In this document: positions 1 through 12,224 of the stretch, piece by piece
How the letters are laid out: each line of letters starts with the position of its first letter
How positions within the stretch are numbered: the first letter of the stretch is position 1
Assembly: GCA_013365365.1 (NCBI GenBank)
Contig: JABVXU010000064.1
Span: 1-64,000, forward strand
Direction: 5' to 3'
DNA length: 64,000 nt
Origin: Cruorifilaria tuberocauda
Lineage: Eukaryota > Nematoda > Chromadorea > Rhabditida > Onchocercidae
Position numbers and translations under genes: made by a program
The notes under the pieces: model-generated
What the model saw: only the letters and a program-made list of their open reading frames with translations
Database searches by the model: none
What the model was told of the DNA's origin: nothing

Positions 1-3000
1 TTTTGAAGATCTAAATGATATTATATTTAAGAAAAGTGATATATATGTTAAATTGTAATAGTAATGGCAATTTTGAACCTATTTCAATTTATTATTTGCC
101 GATACATTTCAATGCAGTCTGTTAGCAGCTGTTACTAGAATAATCATTTTAGAAATGTATTCAACTGTTGGGTTGTAACTGTCAATAATTATTGAATGGA
201 ATTAATTGATTGTCAATTTCTCGATCAGATAAAATACGGACGTATATAACGGATAACTTAAAACTAGCTTTATCTCCTTACAAATTTTTTTTCATTTATT
301 GCTTTTTGCATGCATTTACTTTTATCATTAAATTTTTAAAAGATTATTTACAACTCATACTTTTCCTATTTAACCGGAAAGTTTGATAATTTCCGTCCTC
401 TATTTTTTCTTTTTTTTTACAAATTATAGTAATTTATTCATTTTTGGTACATGCAATCAGGAATTAAATTTTTTTCTAACTGAAACAATGATGATGTTAG
501 CAGTGTTATTATCATTTAGTCATACGATCGATCTTATCACTTGGCTATGAAATATTAATTTCACTCTTTATATTGCCTCATATCTTTGGAATTATTTCCT
601 TCTAATTTTTGCATTATTATTTAATTCAGTAACTTGATTTATATCAGAAAAAAATTGCTAACAACTTTCACTAAATGTGTGAGTAGCCAAATTGTTTAAA
701 TGATAACTATAGCAACCGAAGAGCAATCCATTATATGTCAAGAAATAATGGGTCCACGAATAGCTTTGATTTACAGATAAATAATGTAACAGACATTTCA
801 ACGATAAGCAAATTTGATCCAATTAGCTTTTTCTTACTCCATTATTCTCACACAATTTCCAATTTGATCATTTTTATAAAATATTGAAGTATCTTCATTT
901 ATAAATTAATTATGCCAATTCTGATAAGGATAAATATACTGTATTAATAATTTATGATATAGTGTATTATAATATACTGTACGTAATAAATATACTGTAT
1001 TAATTAATTTATTTCGATTTATTGCATATTCTATCTGATGTAAAATCTAATGTTAATTGATTCATATCATTTCTATAATACTGTTTTTTTTTGATTGAAA
1101 AAAAAATATTGAGTGATAAGTTTCTTTCTCAATCCATTCAACTTACCGTAACAATACAACTATTATTTAAAACTTCCAGTATACCATTACCAATTACAAT
1201 CTTTCTTTTATTCACTTATTTTAATAGATCTTTAGATAACAATTCGAAATTTATGCTTTTAACAATTTTCTTCCTTGATAAACTTATCACTCAATATTCT
1301 TTTTTTTTTCAATCTGTTAAAGAGTATGAAGAAAGAAGCAGAAGTATTTTAAAAATAAAATAATCCATCATATTCTTCATTTTTTTTTTTTCATCCATCA
1401 TTTGCAAACTTCATTTGAACATTAATGCATAAGTTAAGAATTGAAGAAAGAATGATAACGAAAACAAAAAAAAAAGAAATCATTATGGAAAAAATGAAGA
1501 TTATAACGGAATCCCAGGGGATAGATTATTTTTTGATGCATTAAAAAATGACTTTCAAAAATAGTAATAACGATTTCAGTAAGGTTAATTTCTGTTTTTC
1601 CCAGTCTAAGTTCAATCATTAACTAATGCATAATCAATTATAAGTAAAACAGGTGAACTTCTGATGAGTTATTATCGACTAATTGTTTATATGGGAAAGA
1701 TGTATTACAAATGCAGATACTCGTTAATTTCTTTTGTACGTTTTCTTCCTAAAAAAAATTTTATGCAGTGTAAGATTGATTAAAATTGATATCGATTAAT
1801 CGTGAAAACGAAAGAGAGAGAGAAAAAAAAGGTGAAGATAAATGGGAAAGAATGAAAAAGCTAAACTAATAAAGCAAGATAGTTAATGGTAACATTCATT
1901 GCTATTGCCATAAAATATAATCCGGAATAGGCAAACGTTTAATCCGACAATAACAGACAGAAATAATACAAAAACAATTTTATCTCCTATCGTTATACCG
2001 GAAAAAAAGATTCAGCAAAACTCTTGATTACCTTTTATCACTGATAAAAAAAATTTAATTCCATTTTCTTCATTTTATTGAACAATTGTATCGTTTTTTT
2101 ATAAAATGTGGACATATTAAGTTGATTAATTAATTAATCAATTTTATTGATATTCGATATAATCTTAGATTATCTATTTCATTTTTTAGCAATCATTTTC
2201 AGTAAAAAGAAAAGAGGGAATTGATGATAGAATAGAAATCTACTTTTCTTTTTCATCCTTATTAACAATATTCATTCTTTCTCTTTTTCTTTCTATTGAT
2301 AAAATAAGCTTTTCTTTTCCGTTTCCACAAATGATAATAGCTTTTCTTATCAATTTAGAACCATAATTGCATCCAAATTATCATTTACAGTTAAACAATA
2401 TTTGATTTATTTCCCTAATCATACAAACCAATCAAAATGAAAATGGAAAACAATTATTGGTTAATGAAATTGAAAAGAGAGCTATAGGAAAGAAAAAAAC
2501 ATGGATCGATTTAAATTGTCTTATTTTAATATCATTTAAATTGATTGTTGATCTTGATGATTACAATGAACAGAAGAAAAATCAAAAACCTATCCTCTGA
2601 ATATATTTTATCAGTAATACTATCATTCATTTATACAATAATAGAGTATCAGTAACACTATCATATCATATCATACCATTTGATATCAAATTATTCATTT
2701 GAAAAAAAAGACTCAATGATATCATAATAGATAGATTAAATTATGTATGGAATAAGTCAATAAGGTCATTTGAAATTTATTGAACAATTCTAGTACCACT
2801 GTTAAAACTTGTTCATCTTTTTGAAAAATTTCACCAAAATATTTTCATTCATTTAATAAATTCTCTCATTCATTTCATATTCTTTATTAAACTTTTTTTT
2901 AATAAACAATATTTGAGGAAAAATTTTCTATCGATTTTTTTTACGGTCTTCTTTCCTTGATCATTTTCTAATGATATTGAATACAATTTGATAAATTTAC

Positions 3001-3036
3001 ATACTCCATAATCTTTTGTCAATCATGTCCAATTCA

Positions 3037-3094
3037 CCCTCTCCCTCTCTTTATCTTTCCCTCTCTCTCTTCCTCTCCCTCTCTCTCTCTCTTT
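3037..3094. repeat. CT-rich microsatellite
   Basis: Imperfect (CT)n / CCCTCT tract of nearly 60 bases, immediately upstream of the large TG repeat. Confidence 0.85.
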
Positions 3095-3171
3095 ATTCAC
3101 AAACACCCCCTGTGGTTCACTACCATTGTGTGGTCACCTCTTAGTTGACGTTTCCCGGTGGTGATATATAC

Positions 3172-3272
3172 GTATGTATGTGTGTATGTGTGTATGTGTG
3201 TGTGTATGTGTGTGTGTGTGTATGTGTGTGTGTGTATGTGTGTGTGTGTGTATGTGTGTGTGTGTGTGTGTG
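3172..3272. repeat. (TG)n/(TGTA)n microsatellite
   Basis: About 100 bases of TG dinucleotides interrupted by regularly placed TATG units. It creates false Thr-His/Tyr-Thr open frames on the minus strand. An inverted CA tract follows about 60 bases downstream. Confidence 0.95.
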
Positions 3273-3330
3273 AGTTATAATAAGAGGAAAAGAAAGGTTT
3301 ATCGTCCATAAATTAAGAACATATCGTATA

Positions 3331-3377
3331 ATACACACACACATACACACACACACAGACACACACGCGCACACACG
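3331..3377. repeat. (CA)n microsatellite
   Basis: About 45 bases of CA units with ACAT, ACAG and CGCG interruptions. It is complementary in orientation to the TG tract at 3172-3272. Confidence 0.9.
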
Positions 3378-3950
3378 TCTATCCCGAATTCTGTTAATGG
3401 ATAGAATTTATCCAGGTTTGGTATATAATTAGGATTTTATCCTTAAAATATAGGTAATGAAGATGAAGCTACAGATAGGGTTACTTTATTTTCCAAATTT
3501 CTTACATCTTTCATTACTCCATCCAATATTTTCCTTCAGTTTAACATCGATCGATATAGAATGCTAGTTAGCTGTAGTACAACTTTCCGACTTACTTTTC
3601 TCCTTTCCAAATCTCCCCTCTCTCTCTCTCTTTTTCCTTTTTTGAAATATTATTATGTACTATGAAGATTAAAATTTTTTAATCGATTAAGCATTTATTG
3701 ATTTCTTCGTCAAATAATTAAACCATATTTGCAATGTATGATTGTTAAATATAAATTGATCAAATAATTTGTGTTATCAATTTGATTAAAGTTCATGTAT
3801 TGATAAGTCGTTGCATTTAGTAAGCTTTAATCTTTGTATTCAATGATAAAAAATGAATTAATGAAGTGAAGAATGATTTTTTTTTCTATTTGAAAATATT
3901 TAATAGATGATTTTAGTGGATTAAATTGTTCATCCATCCTTTTTAACGTA

Positions 3951-3985
3951 CTTCTCCTCCTCCTCCTCCTCCACCTCCCTCTCCC
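3951..3985. repeat. (CTC)n trinucleotide tract
   Basis: Run of CTC units grading into a CCACCTCCCTCTCCC pyrimidine tract. Confidence 0.85.
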
Positions 3986-4170
3986 GTCCATTTATCTTAT
4001 CATTCCTTTATCATTTACCCTCATCCTTCTTCTTAGTTTTTGATTTTTAAGAAAAGATAAATGCATTATGTGAGGTTTGAATACATTAACATATCATCCA
4101 GTTAGATTATATTTTCCGTTTTTCTCCCATCCATTCCGGCACCATTTCATATGTTTTGATTTTCCTTCGA

Positions 4171-4201
4171 AAGAGAGAGAGAGAGGGAGAGGACGGGAGA
4201 A

Positions 4202-4234
<33 letters not shown>
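4171..4234. repeat. (GA)n microsatellite
   Basis: Two GA blocks separated by a short GGGAGAGGACGGG interruption. It explains the Ser-Leu repeat open frame on the minus strand. Confidence 0.9.
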
Positions 4235-4236
<2 letters not shown>

Positions 4237-4861
4237 CATAGTATAAATAAAAAAAAAGATGGCAAAAGTGTAGTTTTTTAATTTGAAAAGAATAATGGAT
4301 CATTTTTCATGCGCCAATTCCTTCTCTTCCTTTTTGCGCTGTTCTTCTCGTTGTTATTGTTGTTGTTATTGAAACAAACGGATTATCATAACTGATAAGG
4401 ATGAGCTTTTATTTCTTGAAATTAAAACTGAAATACCTGAGAATTTCATCGTACCCTTTCGTAATCTTTTAAAACAATATATTGAATGCCTTTTTTCATT
4501 TTTTTAAATATCTTTTCGGAATTTGAATCATGACCACTGATAATTTCACAATAAAATGAATAATATACGAGAAGGTATTTCAATTAGTGATAACATGAAG
4601 TGATGATATAATATTGATAAAGGTCTCTAAGCATACCATTGTCGTAATTAAAAAACAGAAATGAACATGTTCAACTTCTCAGCTACTCCCTTGATTACTT
4701 CAATTTGCCAAGCTTCCATCCAATCGTCCATTTAATCACGTCTAAAATCTTCCTTTAGTCATTACCATTATTACTATTATGTACTGTCATTTTTATTATC
4801 TTATTTAATTATTAAATATAAATTCTTAATATCTTTTCCACTATTTAAAATATCTTTTCTA

Positions 4862-4862
4862 C

Positions 4863-4893
<31 letters not shown>

Positions 4894-4960
4894 GTTATTA
4901 TTATTATTATTAATTATTATTATCATTATTATTATTATCATTATTATTATTATTATTATC
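4862..4960. repeat. (TTA)n trinucleotide microsatellite
   Basis: About 100 bases of ATT/TTA units with occasional GTT and ATC interruptions. Confidence 0.95.
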
Positions 4961-7348
4961 AAATCTTTTTCATTTTAGTGATACGTTCTAGTTGATATTA
5001 TTAATTACAGTTACAGCAATTAAAATTATTGTGAAAGATATTCCTGCTATTTTTCAATTTATCATTTTTAATTAATTTTTGTTTTTCTTGATTGCTATCA
5101 ATTTTATATGCTTGATTTGTTGATTATCACTTTTTTTAGATAAACTTCGTTAAGTAAAAAAGAAAGGATTTTGTTCTATGCAAAAGATCTTTTCCTCTTT
5201 TTAAGTTTTTTTTTTTCATAGTATCATTGATTTTTCTTCTCTTTTCCATGACTATAAATTTGCTTCTCACATCTTATCATTGATTTCGTATATGATGAAA
5301 ATAAAACTTTCTTAATATTTACTACTATCACTATCGGTATCACATTATCATTATGAAAAAGTAACCCAAATTCTGAGTAATTGAAAAAAAAAAAAACATT
5401 GCTCAAATGATGTAATTTTCTGGAAATTATCTTCTTTTATCGTTTTCAATAAATTTGAATAATTTTCAAAAATTGAAATTTATTTTCTGTGTGATTTATT
5501 GATAGGACTATTTATTTCTACAGTAATACATCAATTCACTTCTGATTTCCTTTTTTTGTTATCGGATATTTTACACTTCGTGTATTATCAATATTCATCA
5601 AAATATTAACATACGATCGTTTGCTTAGGTATTTATAAAAATTAAAGAAAAATTAGTTGGATAAGTTTAAAAATAAAATTAAAATTTTTGAAATAAGAAT
5701 TTAGCTAATAAATTAGATATTTTATTGTATATGAAAATTAATTTTCTTCTCTTAAAAAAAACCTGTTGAAATGTCTGAAATAAATGGAATTGTAATAATT
5801 TTGGTCTAATCCATCCATTTCAATAGACATTTCCCATTTATTGATTCAGATAATTTTGTTGTTGGATGATTTTATGCTTAATGTATGCTGTCCTTCTATT
5901 CTTTTCTCGTTCTCATCGAGAATTTCTTTATTACTATCTTTTAAATTTTATTCATTTGAGATGATAAATTATTTTCTCAGTCATTTTTAAAAATTTCACT
6001 TAATTACAATCAGACTAATGAATAATTTATCTAATTTATTACAAATAATCGTATGAAAAATTAAAAAATACCGAAATGAAATTAATAGATTGTTATTAGT
6101 TTAAGCTTCTTTTTTTATTTTTTCTTTTCCTTCGAACCTATTACTTAATATTAAAAGATTACGCTTCCATGGATTTCATTTCGTTTTTTTAACTTTTTTC
6201 AAAGTTTTTGTTTTGAAGTCACATTTTTGAGATTTTTTAATTGTATATAACAAAATTTAGGTAAGAGAAAGGTAAAAGAAGAGAGCACCTATTATCGAAT
6301 AAAATTTATCAAATTATCTTTTTATTTTGAAGTTTCAATATATATTATCATATTTAATTTTATTGATAAATTGGGGAGAAATTTTGTTGATAATTTTAAG
6401 AGAGTGTTAAATACTATTAGTTACGGGAATGTTACTCTTGGATAACTTTCTTTCATTGTCTGTTTGTATGTATTAAAGTAACTGTTAATTGGAGCACAGT
6501 AATTATCATCCATTAAATGAAATTCATTTTCCACTTAATTATCTCTATTTTCTTCCAACTAAAAATGTCACTTTCCACTACCTCAATAAGTAATAGTTTA
6601 CAAAATTGCATAATAGAATCAAATTTTTAATTTTAAAATGAAATATAAAAGTAAAAAAATTATCTAAATTTTATGGGATAAATTGGAAAGATATGAAATA
6701 GTTTGATATTGTAATGAAAATTGTTCAACGAGGGTAATTTTTATAACCCATGAAAAGAGATAAAATGATGATTATTACTACTGAAAGGATAGCTCACTTC
6801 AATTCTACTCATCATTGGTCTATCAATTACCATGATGATAATTGCTACTAGTTACTTTACTAAATTGAACTATTGAATATAATATAGTATAGTATAAAAG
6901 CATGAGTAAAGCTAATTGTTGTTATGCAGAAACTGACATGTCAGGCCTGATCTCTCCATCGTAACCCATCATTTAGCTATCATCAATAATTGTGTGACGA
7001 AAAGCGATTTGGGATGTTCGTTTCCTTCACATCACATATGCTTTGCTTTTCTTTTATTATTATTATCTATTAAATAAGCTATATGGTTAGTTTATTTTAT
7101 CATTTCTGAGATCAACATTTTCAATTATCAATCATTTTTTCCTAAACAATAATGATAACATGTGTTAATTCAATTATCGTTCGTTTTTGTATTTTATTAC
7201 TTTTCGGTTATTTAAATATCATCAATAATATTTCCTCTTTTCAATATCTTATTGGAATTGCTGAGAAATTGATATGACAATTTATGATATTATCCTCATT
7301 TTCATTTTAATTTTGAGTGCAAATCTATTTTTGATGGTTGTATTTCGG

Positions 7349-7380
7349 CCGATTCGATTCGATTCGATCCGATTCGATCT
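7349..7380. repeat. (GATTC)n pentamer repeat
   Basis: About six tandem copies of a GATTC-like pentamer, with CGATC variants. It contains overlapping TCGA sites and is GC-richer than the surroundings. Confidence 0.85.
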
Positions 7381-8050
7381 GTTATATATTGGTTAATGGC
7401 TATCCCATTCAATCACAATCATTTAGTATGGCAGACAGTTGTCTGAATTTGAACACAGCTGACATGATATGATAGTATCATACCGGATAGCCTGAAATGT
7501 TTTACGAATGATTGGATACATATGTTTAAAATAACTTAGCAATGATCGGTGTAATTCTGTTCCATCCATTTTGTTCACATTTACTATTTGCAAAAAAAAA
7601 AGATATGATTGCATTGGTTATTTCTTTGAATTTGATAAAAAGTAGTAGTGATTTATTAATAATTCATAAATGAAAATGTTCTTTTATAAAGTTTCTCGAC
7701 TAGAAAACTTCATAAAGAATTTATTTACAAAAAATTTCTGCAAATTGGAAGAATTAAAAAAAAAATACTTATTTGATAATTTCTTATCATTCTAAAGAGG
7801 AAAGAGGGGAAAAGTTTAGATGATAAATATACGAATCACAATCAGTTCTAACTTCCTTGCCCTGTTGCTCTACAAGAAATGACAAAAATGAATTTCTGCT
7901 TGAAATTCGTAATACACCTGATAGGATTGTAATACCTGGAAGAAAATTGAAAAGGTATAGTCCTCCTCAATGAGTTACAGCTTTATTATTCAAATATATA
8001 TTGATGAAATGCAATGACTAGAAAGCAAAAGCATTTCCATAAAATTGTGG

Positions 8051-8059
8051 AGAGAAAGG

Positions 8060-8104
<45 letters not shown>
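8051..8104. repeat. (GA)n microsatellite
   Basis: An almost pure GA tract of about 45 bases following a GGGAGGGAG lead-in. It explains a Ser-Leu open frame on the minus strand. Confidence 0.95.
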
Positions 8105-8108
<4 letters not shown>

Positions 8109-9659
8109 GTTGTTGCACTGGACAAATAGACAGTTGGATGGACGGATGAATTAATTGGTAAAGGAGGAGAAGAATCATAGGATCGGCTTCAGGCTTTATC
8201 AACCAAATATTACGAATCCCTCCTGTTAACACATTGACCTGTTTATCTTCATCTTCACCTCTCTCTTATTATTTCCAAAATTAAATTTCATCGATTATCG
8301 ATTACTGATTTCTAATATATTCATTCAGTAGAATTATAAATTTTTTTTTTCATCAAAATATAAATTATTTGTTATTTTTAACCAAATTATTAGCAAAATA
8401 TTCTCGAGATGATTGATATACGATCGATCGATTTATCATTTTGTACTATTGTTGATATCATTATTTGCTAAAAACTGTCCATCTAATTTCAACCGGTTTG
8501 ATAAGAATTCTCCTTTTTTTTATTTTTCGAATGTTTATACTAGAAATGAAATAAATTGTGATTGTAATTTGATCACTGATAACGTATTATATTTTCATCT
8601 GTCATATGTTACTAATCTATTAATTTTTAAATATTTAAATAAAAATTTTCATAGAAGTGAGATAATTTTCCTCCTATCAACATTTTAAAAATCTTCATCA
8701 TTTAAATAAAAAGATATGCTAAAAAAAGAATTGAAGGATTTTAAATGCGGCATAATTCTTGAAGTTGAATTATAAATTAACTCATTAATCAATTTCATTG
8801 AACTACTCGAGAATGTGTCATAAGAATGCTTTCAACTACTGCACTTTCAACTTACATGGCATGTATGATTTTCGCTTCTGCTAAAAGTTAATTTTATTTG
8901 ATAAAACATATAAGTGTATATGCATGAGTGTATTAAATTAATTTCTATAGTTCTCCCAGAAACTTTCTCAATATTATCGATTAGACAGGTAATAACAGTT
9001 TCAATTTAAGAGAAGTCAGCTGACGGTTTCTGATTAATTAATTCTTCTACATAACTTACATCAACTAAACTACTAATTGCATAATGAACAAGTGGACATT
9101 TATGATGTAATTATCATTGTCTCATTGATTAATCGCAAGATATAAATGTTTCTGACTATCTCTCATTTCTTACTTTCAAATTTCTCTTTCATTTATTGGG
9201 TAATTCTTAAATATTGCTTATTGAAGAAAAGAAAAATTTAATATATCACAATTTTAATTGAAATTATTGAAGTGATAGAAATATGAACCTATACAAGCTT
9301 ATTAATTGTAAACCTAATCAATAAATGATCGTTCATATATTATCATTACATTTGGTTAGTAAGATTATTTGTAATGAAATGTAAACAATAGTTTATCCGA
9401 TCATAGTACAACATTTCCCACTCGTGTAATGACGTGATTGACGTAAATCTCTTCTACTAAACTGAAAATGCCATTCTGTCTGATCGATTGCTTTTTATGC
9501 TTTACTTCTCAATTTCTCGTCCAACGCATTTTATCAGATTTGATGTACGATATTGAAATTGTATATCAAATCCATGCAATTGCTTGAAAAAAGGTTTACC
9601 ATCACATCACTCCTCTCTTAGAAATTACGTGATGTATATAATAAAAGGAAGAATGGATG

Positions 9660-9688
9660 CAAGCAGCTTGCAGCTTGCAAGCTGCTTG
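9660..9688. repeat. Perfect 13-bp inverted repeat with 3-nt loop
   Basis: The left arm CAAGCAGCTTGCA is followed by the loop GCT and then by its exact reverse complement. It is built from overlapping AGCTTGC units and is much more GC-rich than its flanks. It would form a stable hairpin in RNA or extruded DNA. No function is assigned. Confidence 0.85.
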
Positions 9689-9772
9689 GAAGTAACACCT
9701 AAGCTTAAATAACGATAGCATTCTTAAGACATGCTTTGTAAGGTAGATTGATGAGCATTGAAAATGGATGAA

Positions 9773-9870
9773 CTCTCTCTCTCTTTCTCTTTCTCCCTCT
9801 CTCTATCCCTCTCTCTTTCTTTTTTCTTCTCTTACTTCTCCATCTTTTTTCCTCTTTTTCTCTTTAGCAG
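9773..9870. repeat. CT-rich polypyrimidine tract
   Basis: About 100 bases that are almost entirely C and T, with CTCTTT and CCCTCT units. Confidence 0.9.
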
Positions 9871-9978
9871 AGAGAATTAGAAGAGAGGCAATGAGGTTGA
9901 CCGTCATTTCCTTTCTCCCTTCATCTTCATCTTTCACAAATAACTCTTCTCTTTGTCACACTTTTCCCATCCTATTCT

Positions 9979-10040
9979 TTTTATTTATTTATTGATTTAT
10001 TTATAGGTTTATTTATTTATTTATTTATTTGTTTACTTGT
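9979..10040. repeat. (TTTA)n tetranucleotide repeat
   Basis: Tandem TTTA units with GATT, GGTT and GTTT variants. Confidence 0.9.
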
Positions 10041-10427
10041 TTACTCTTTTCTACATATTTTTATGCTAAACAAATTAAACTAATTTGAATGAAATTTTAT
10101 AATTGTAAGATGTTGAATTTGTATAATTATTAATGTTGTCTGCAATAAATGATTGCATCAAAGGTATTGATCAATTGCTCAGTTGAGTTTTTTTTTTTTA
10201 AATTTTCCTGAAATTAAGCCTTAATATTATATTTTATAAATTTTAATTTTTAATCAGATTCCGTTAATATTTAGCTATAAAATACAATATTCGGATTACG
10301 GAGATGTGACATTTTTAATCCTGGTAATCTGAATTTCCGGAATGATAAATTTCATCAATAAATTCTCTCAAAATGCTTTTCTGTTGAAATACGAAATTTC
10401 ACATATACATTTATGATTTTCTATCTT

Positions 10428-10500
10428 CCCTTCCTTCTCTCTCTCTCCCTTCCCCTCTCCCTTTACTTCTCTCTCTTTTTCTCTCTCTCTCTTTCCTTTC
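10428..10500. repeat. CT-rich polypyrimidine tract
   Basis: About 70 bases of nearly uninterrupted pyrimidine with CTCTCC and CCCTT units. Confidence 0.9.
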
Positions 10501-11696
10501 CTATTTTGTGATGAAAAAATGAGAAATGATAAGGAGTGTTAGGAGTCATGTAGCATCTCAATGTCGCATATCCAATAGTTTTAAGTGATTCCGGTGAATA
10601 ATTGATTTGATCTTGCGTAAAAATGTTTTCCGTTAACAGTGATAACCTGATTTTTTTTTAAACATTTCTAATTTTCAATATTCCTTCATTGTATTAAGAA
10701 AATATCCATATTAAAATTATAATTCAATGTTTCTATTAAATGAAACTATTAATGGAAGAGGTCAGTAAAGGAGGTAATTGATAGTCGTTTTGTATAAGTT
10801 CGAATTTCCAATTTGAATATTTTTGTTGGGTTGGTTTTAGTGAATTGCGTTTTCTGACCTTGCCGATTAAACATGAACGAGAATACATTACCGACAGCTG
10901 ATTCATGTATGTATTGTTGTATTGCACAGGTGCTGCTTCCTCCGGAGTATTATTGTACGGTACAGTCCTCACCGGATCCATCTTCCTTTTCTCTCTCTCT
11001 TTTCTCGACCCCTTCCTTTCTTTCCCTATTTTTATGAAATTTCAACAAGCTTTTATCGTCATTTTCATTCATTCAACTATTATTGAATCAAAAAAAAAAA
11101 AAAAAAACTTTGAAGAAGTTTCTATTGATAACTTCTATCTTTTGTTTTTTTCTTTGCCTTCTTCCAAGATGAATCGAATTTGATGATAATATTATCTTTC
11201 TTCTAATCTGAATATTTTCATGTCAGGTTAGAAAAAGTTCGTTTTATCAATGATAATATGGGAAATATTAGTATTTAAGCTCTGATATGAAAATTACGTT
11301 CTTTCTATAACTAGTAAGTTTATTTGAAATGGAAAGAAATTATTTTATGAATTATAATACCATTTTAGGTATTGTTATTTTTTTTTATTGTTTAAGTGAT
11401 ATTGGAAATTTTAAATTATTCTTTGCTATCAATTTTGCTAATATAATAATTCTCTAACTTTGTATATATTGAATGTGCGATATTTATTATCAGATATCAT
11501 TATGAGATATTAATATTTTGATGAATTTCAAGTGGCATTGCATAAAGTATTGAAAGTATTGAATCTATCAACAAATATCGTCAGCAAGAAAAGAGAATAT
11601 ATTAATGTCACTGGTTGGTGATCAACAGGGTCAAATATTTGACTGTTAACAGGACAGAATACGACATCATCATATTACACATTTACAATCACTCTG

Positions 11697-11795
11697 CATT
11701 ATTATTAATTACTAATTATTATTATCATTATTATTAGTTATTATTGTTGTTATTTTATTTTATTATTACTATTATTACCATTGCTATTTTATTTA
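11697..11795. repeat. Degenerate (ATT)n repeat
   Basis: ATT trinucleotides with ACT, AGT and TGT interruptions, about 300 bases upstream of the sax-3 start codon. Confidence 0.85.
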
Positions 11796-12067
11796 GTTAT
11801 ATTGGACTGTTCTATATGGTATCAGTGATGTTGATATTAGCTAGCGCTATGGATAACGAAAACATAGCTATTGAATTAGTTTGAACATAGTCGTAGCAAA
11901 CAATATCAATGTGATAAGAGGAAAGGACGAAGTTGAAATCTCCACAACCTAACTTTTCTTTCTTATAAACTTATAAGTTACTTATTTCAGTTTTGGTTTA
12001 CGTTATAATCATTATCAATAATGCATTGAACAATTATCATCCGTAAAGGATAGTTCTAAATCAAAAT

Positions 12068-12224
12068 ATGTTTCATCAATCAATATCAACAACAGTAACA
12101 ACAACAACAACAACAGCAACAAGAATAGCAATTTGTAACAGTTCGAAATATTTCCCTGCTATAATTATTATTTTATTATCACTATTATTATCAACGGGAA
12201 TTGTTTATGCTGACGAAACAACTG
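12068..12224 (+). CDS. sax-3: sax-3 exon 1: start codon and signal peptide
   Basis: The ATG opens a Thr-rich leader followed by a hydrophobic Ile/Leu stretch (about residues 30-46) and a likely signal-peptidase site after VYA (residue 48). The donor is CTG|GTCAGT, phase 1. The next exon, 3.7 kb away, supplies the two bases completing a Glu codon and begins the first Ig domain. The leader is longer than most signal peptides. Confidence 0.85.

Larger units (their letters stand above)
1..12067. other. Gene-poor upstream intergenic region
   Basis: About 12 kb of AT-rich DNA in which I see no exon with credible coding sequence on either strand. The open frames here are short, low in complexity (poly-Phe/Ile/Leu, Ser-Leu or Thr-His runs) and come from homopolymers or microsatellites. 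It holds the simple repeats and the 9.66 kb hairpin listed separately. Its 3' part should contain the sax-3 promoter, but no promoter element can be named from sequence alone. The last 100 bases before the sax-3 start codon lack an obvious trans-splice acceptor. Confidence 0.6.

Noticed and set aside
3097..3374. Thr-His and Tyr-Thr repeat open frames on the minus strand
   Set aside because: They are translations of the TG/CA microsatellites, have no flanking coding sequence and no splice context.
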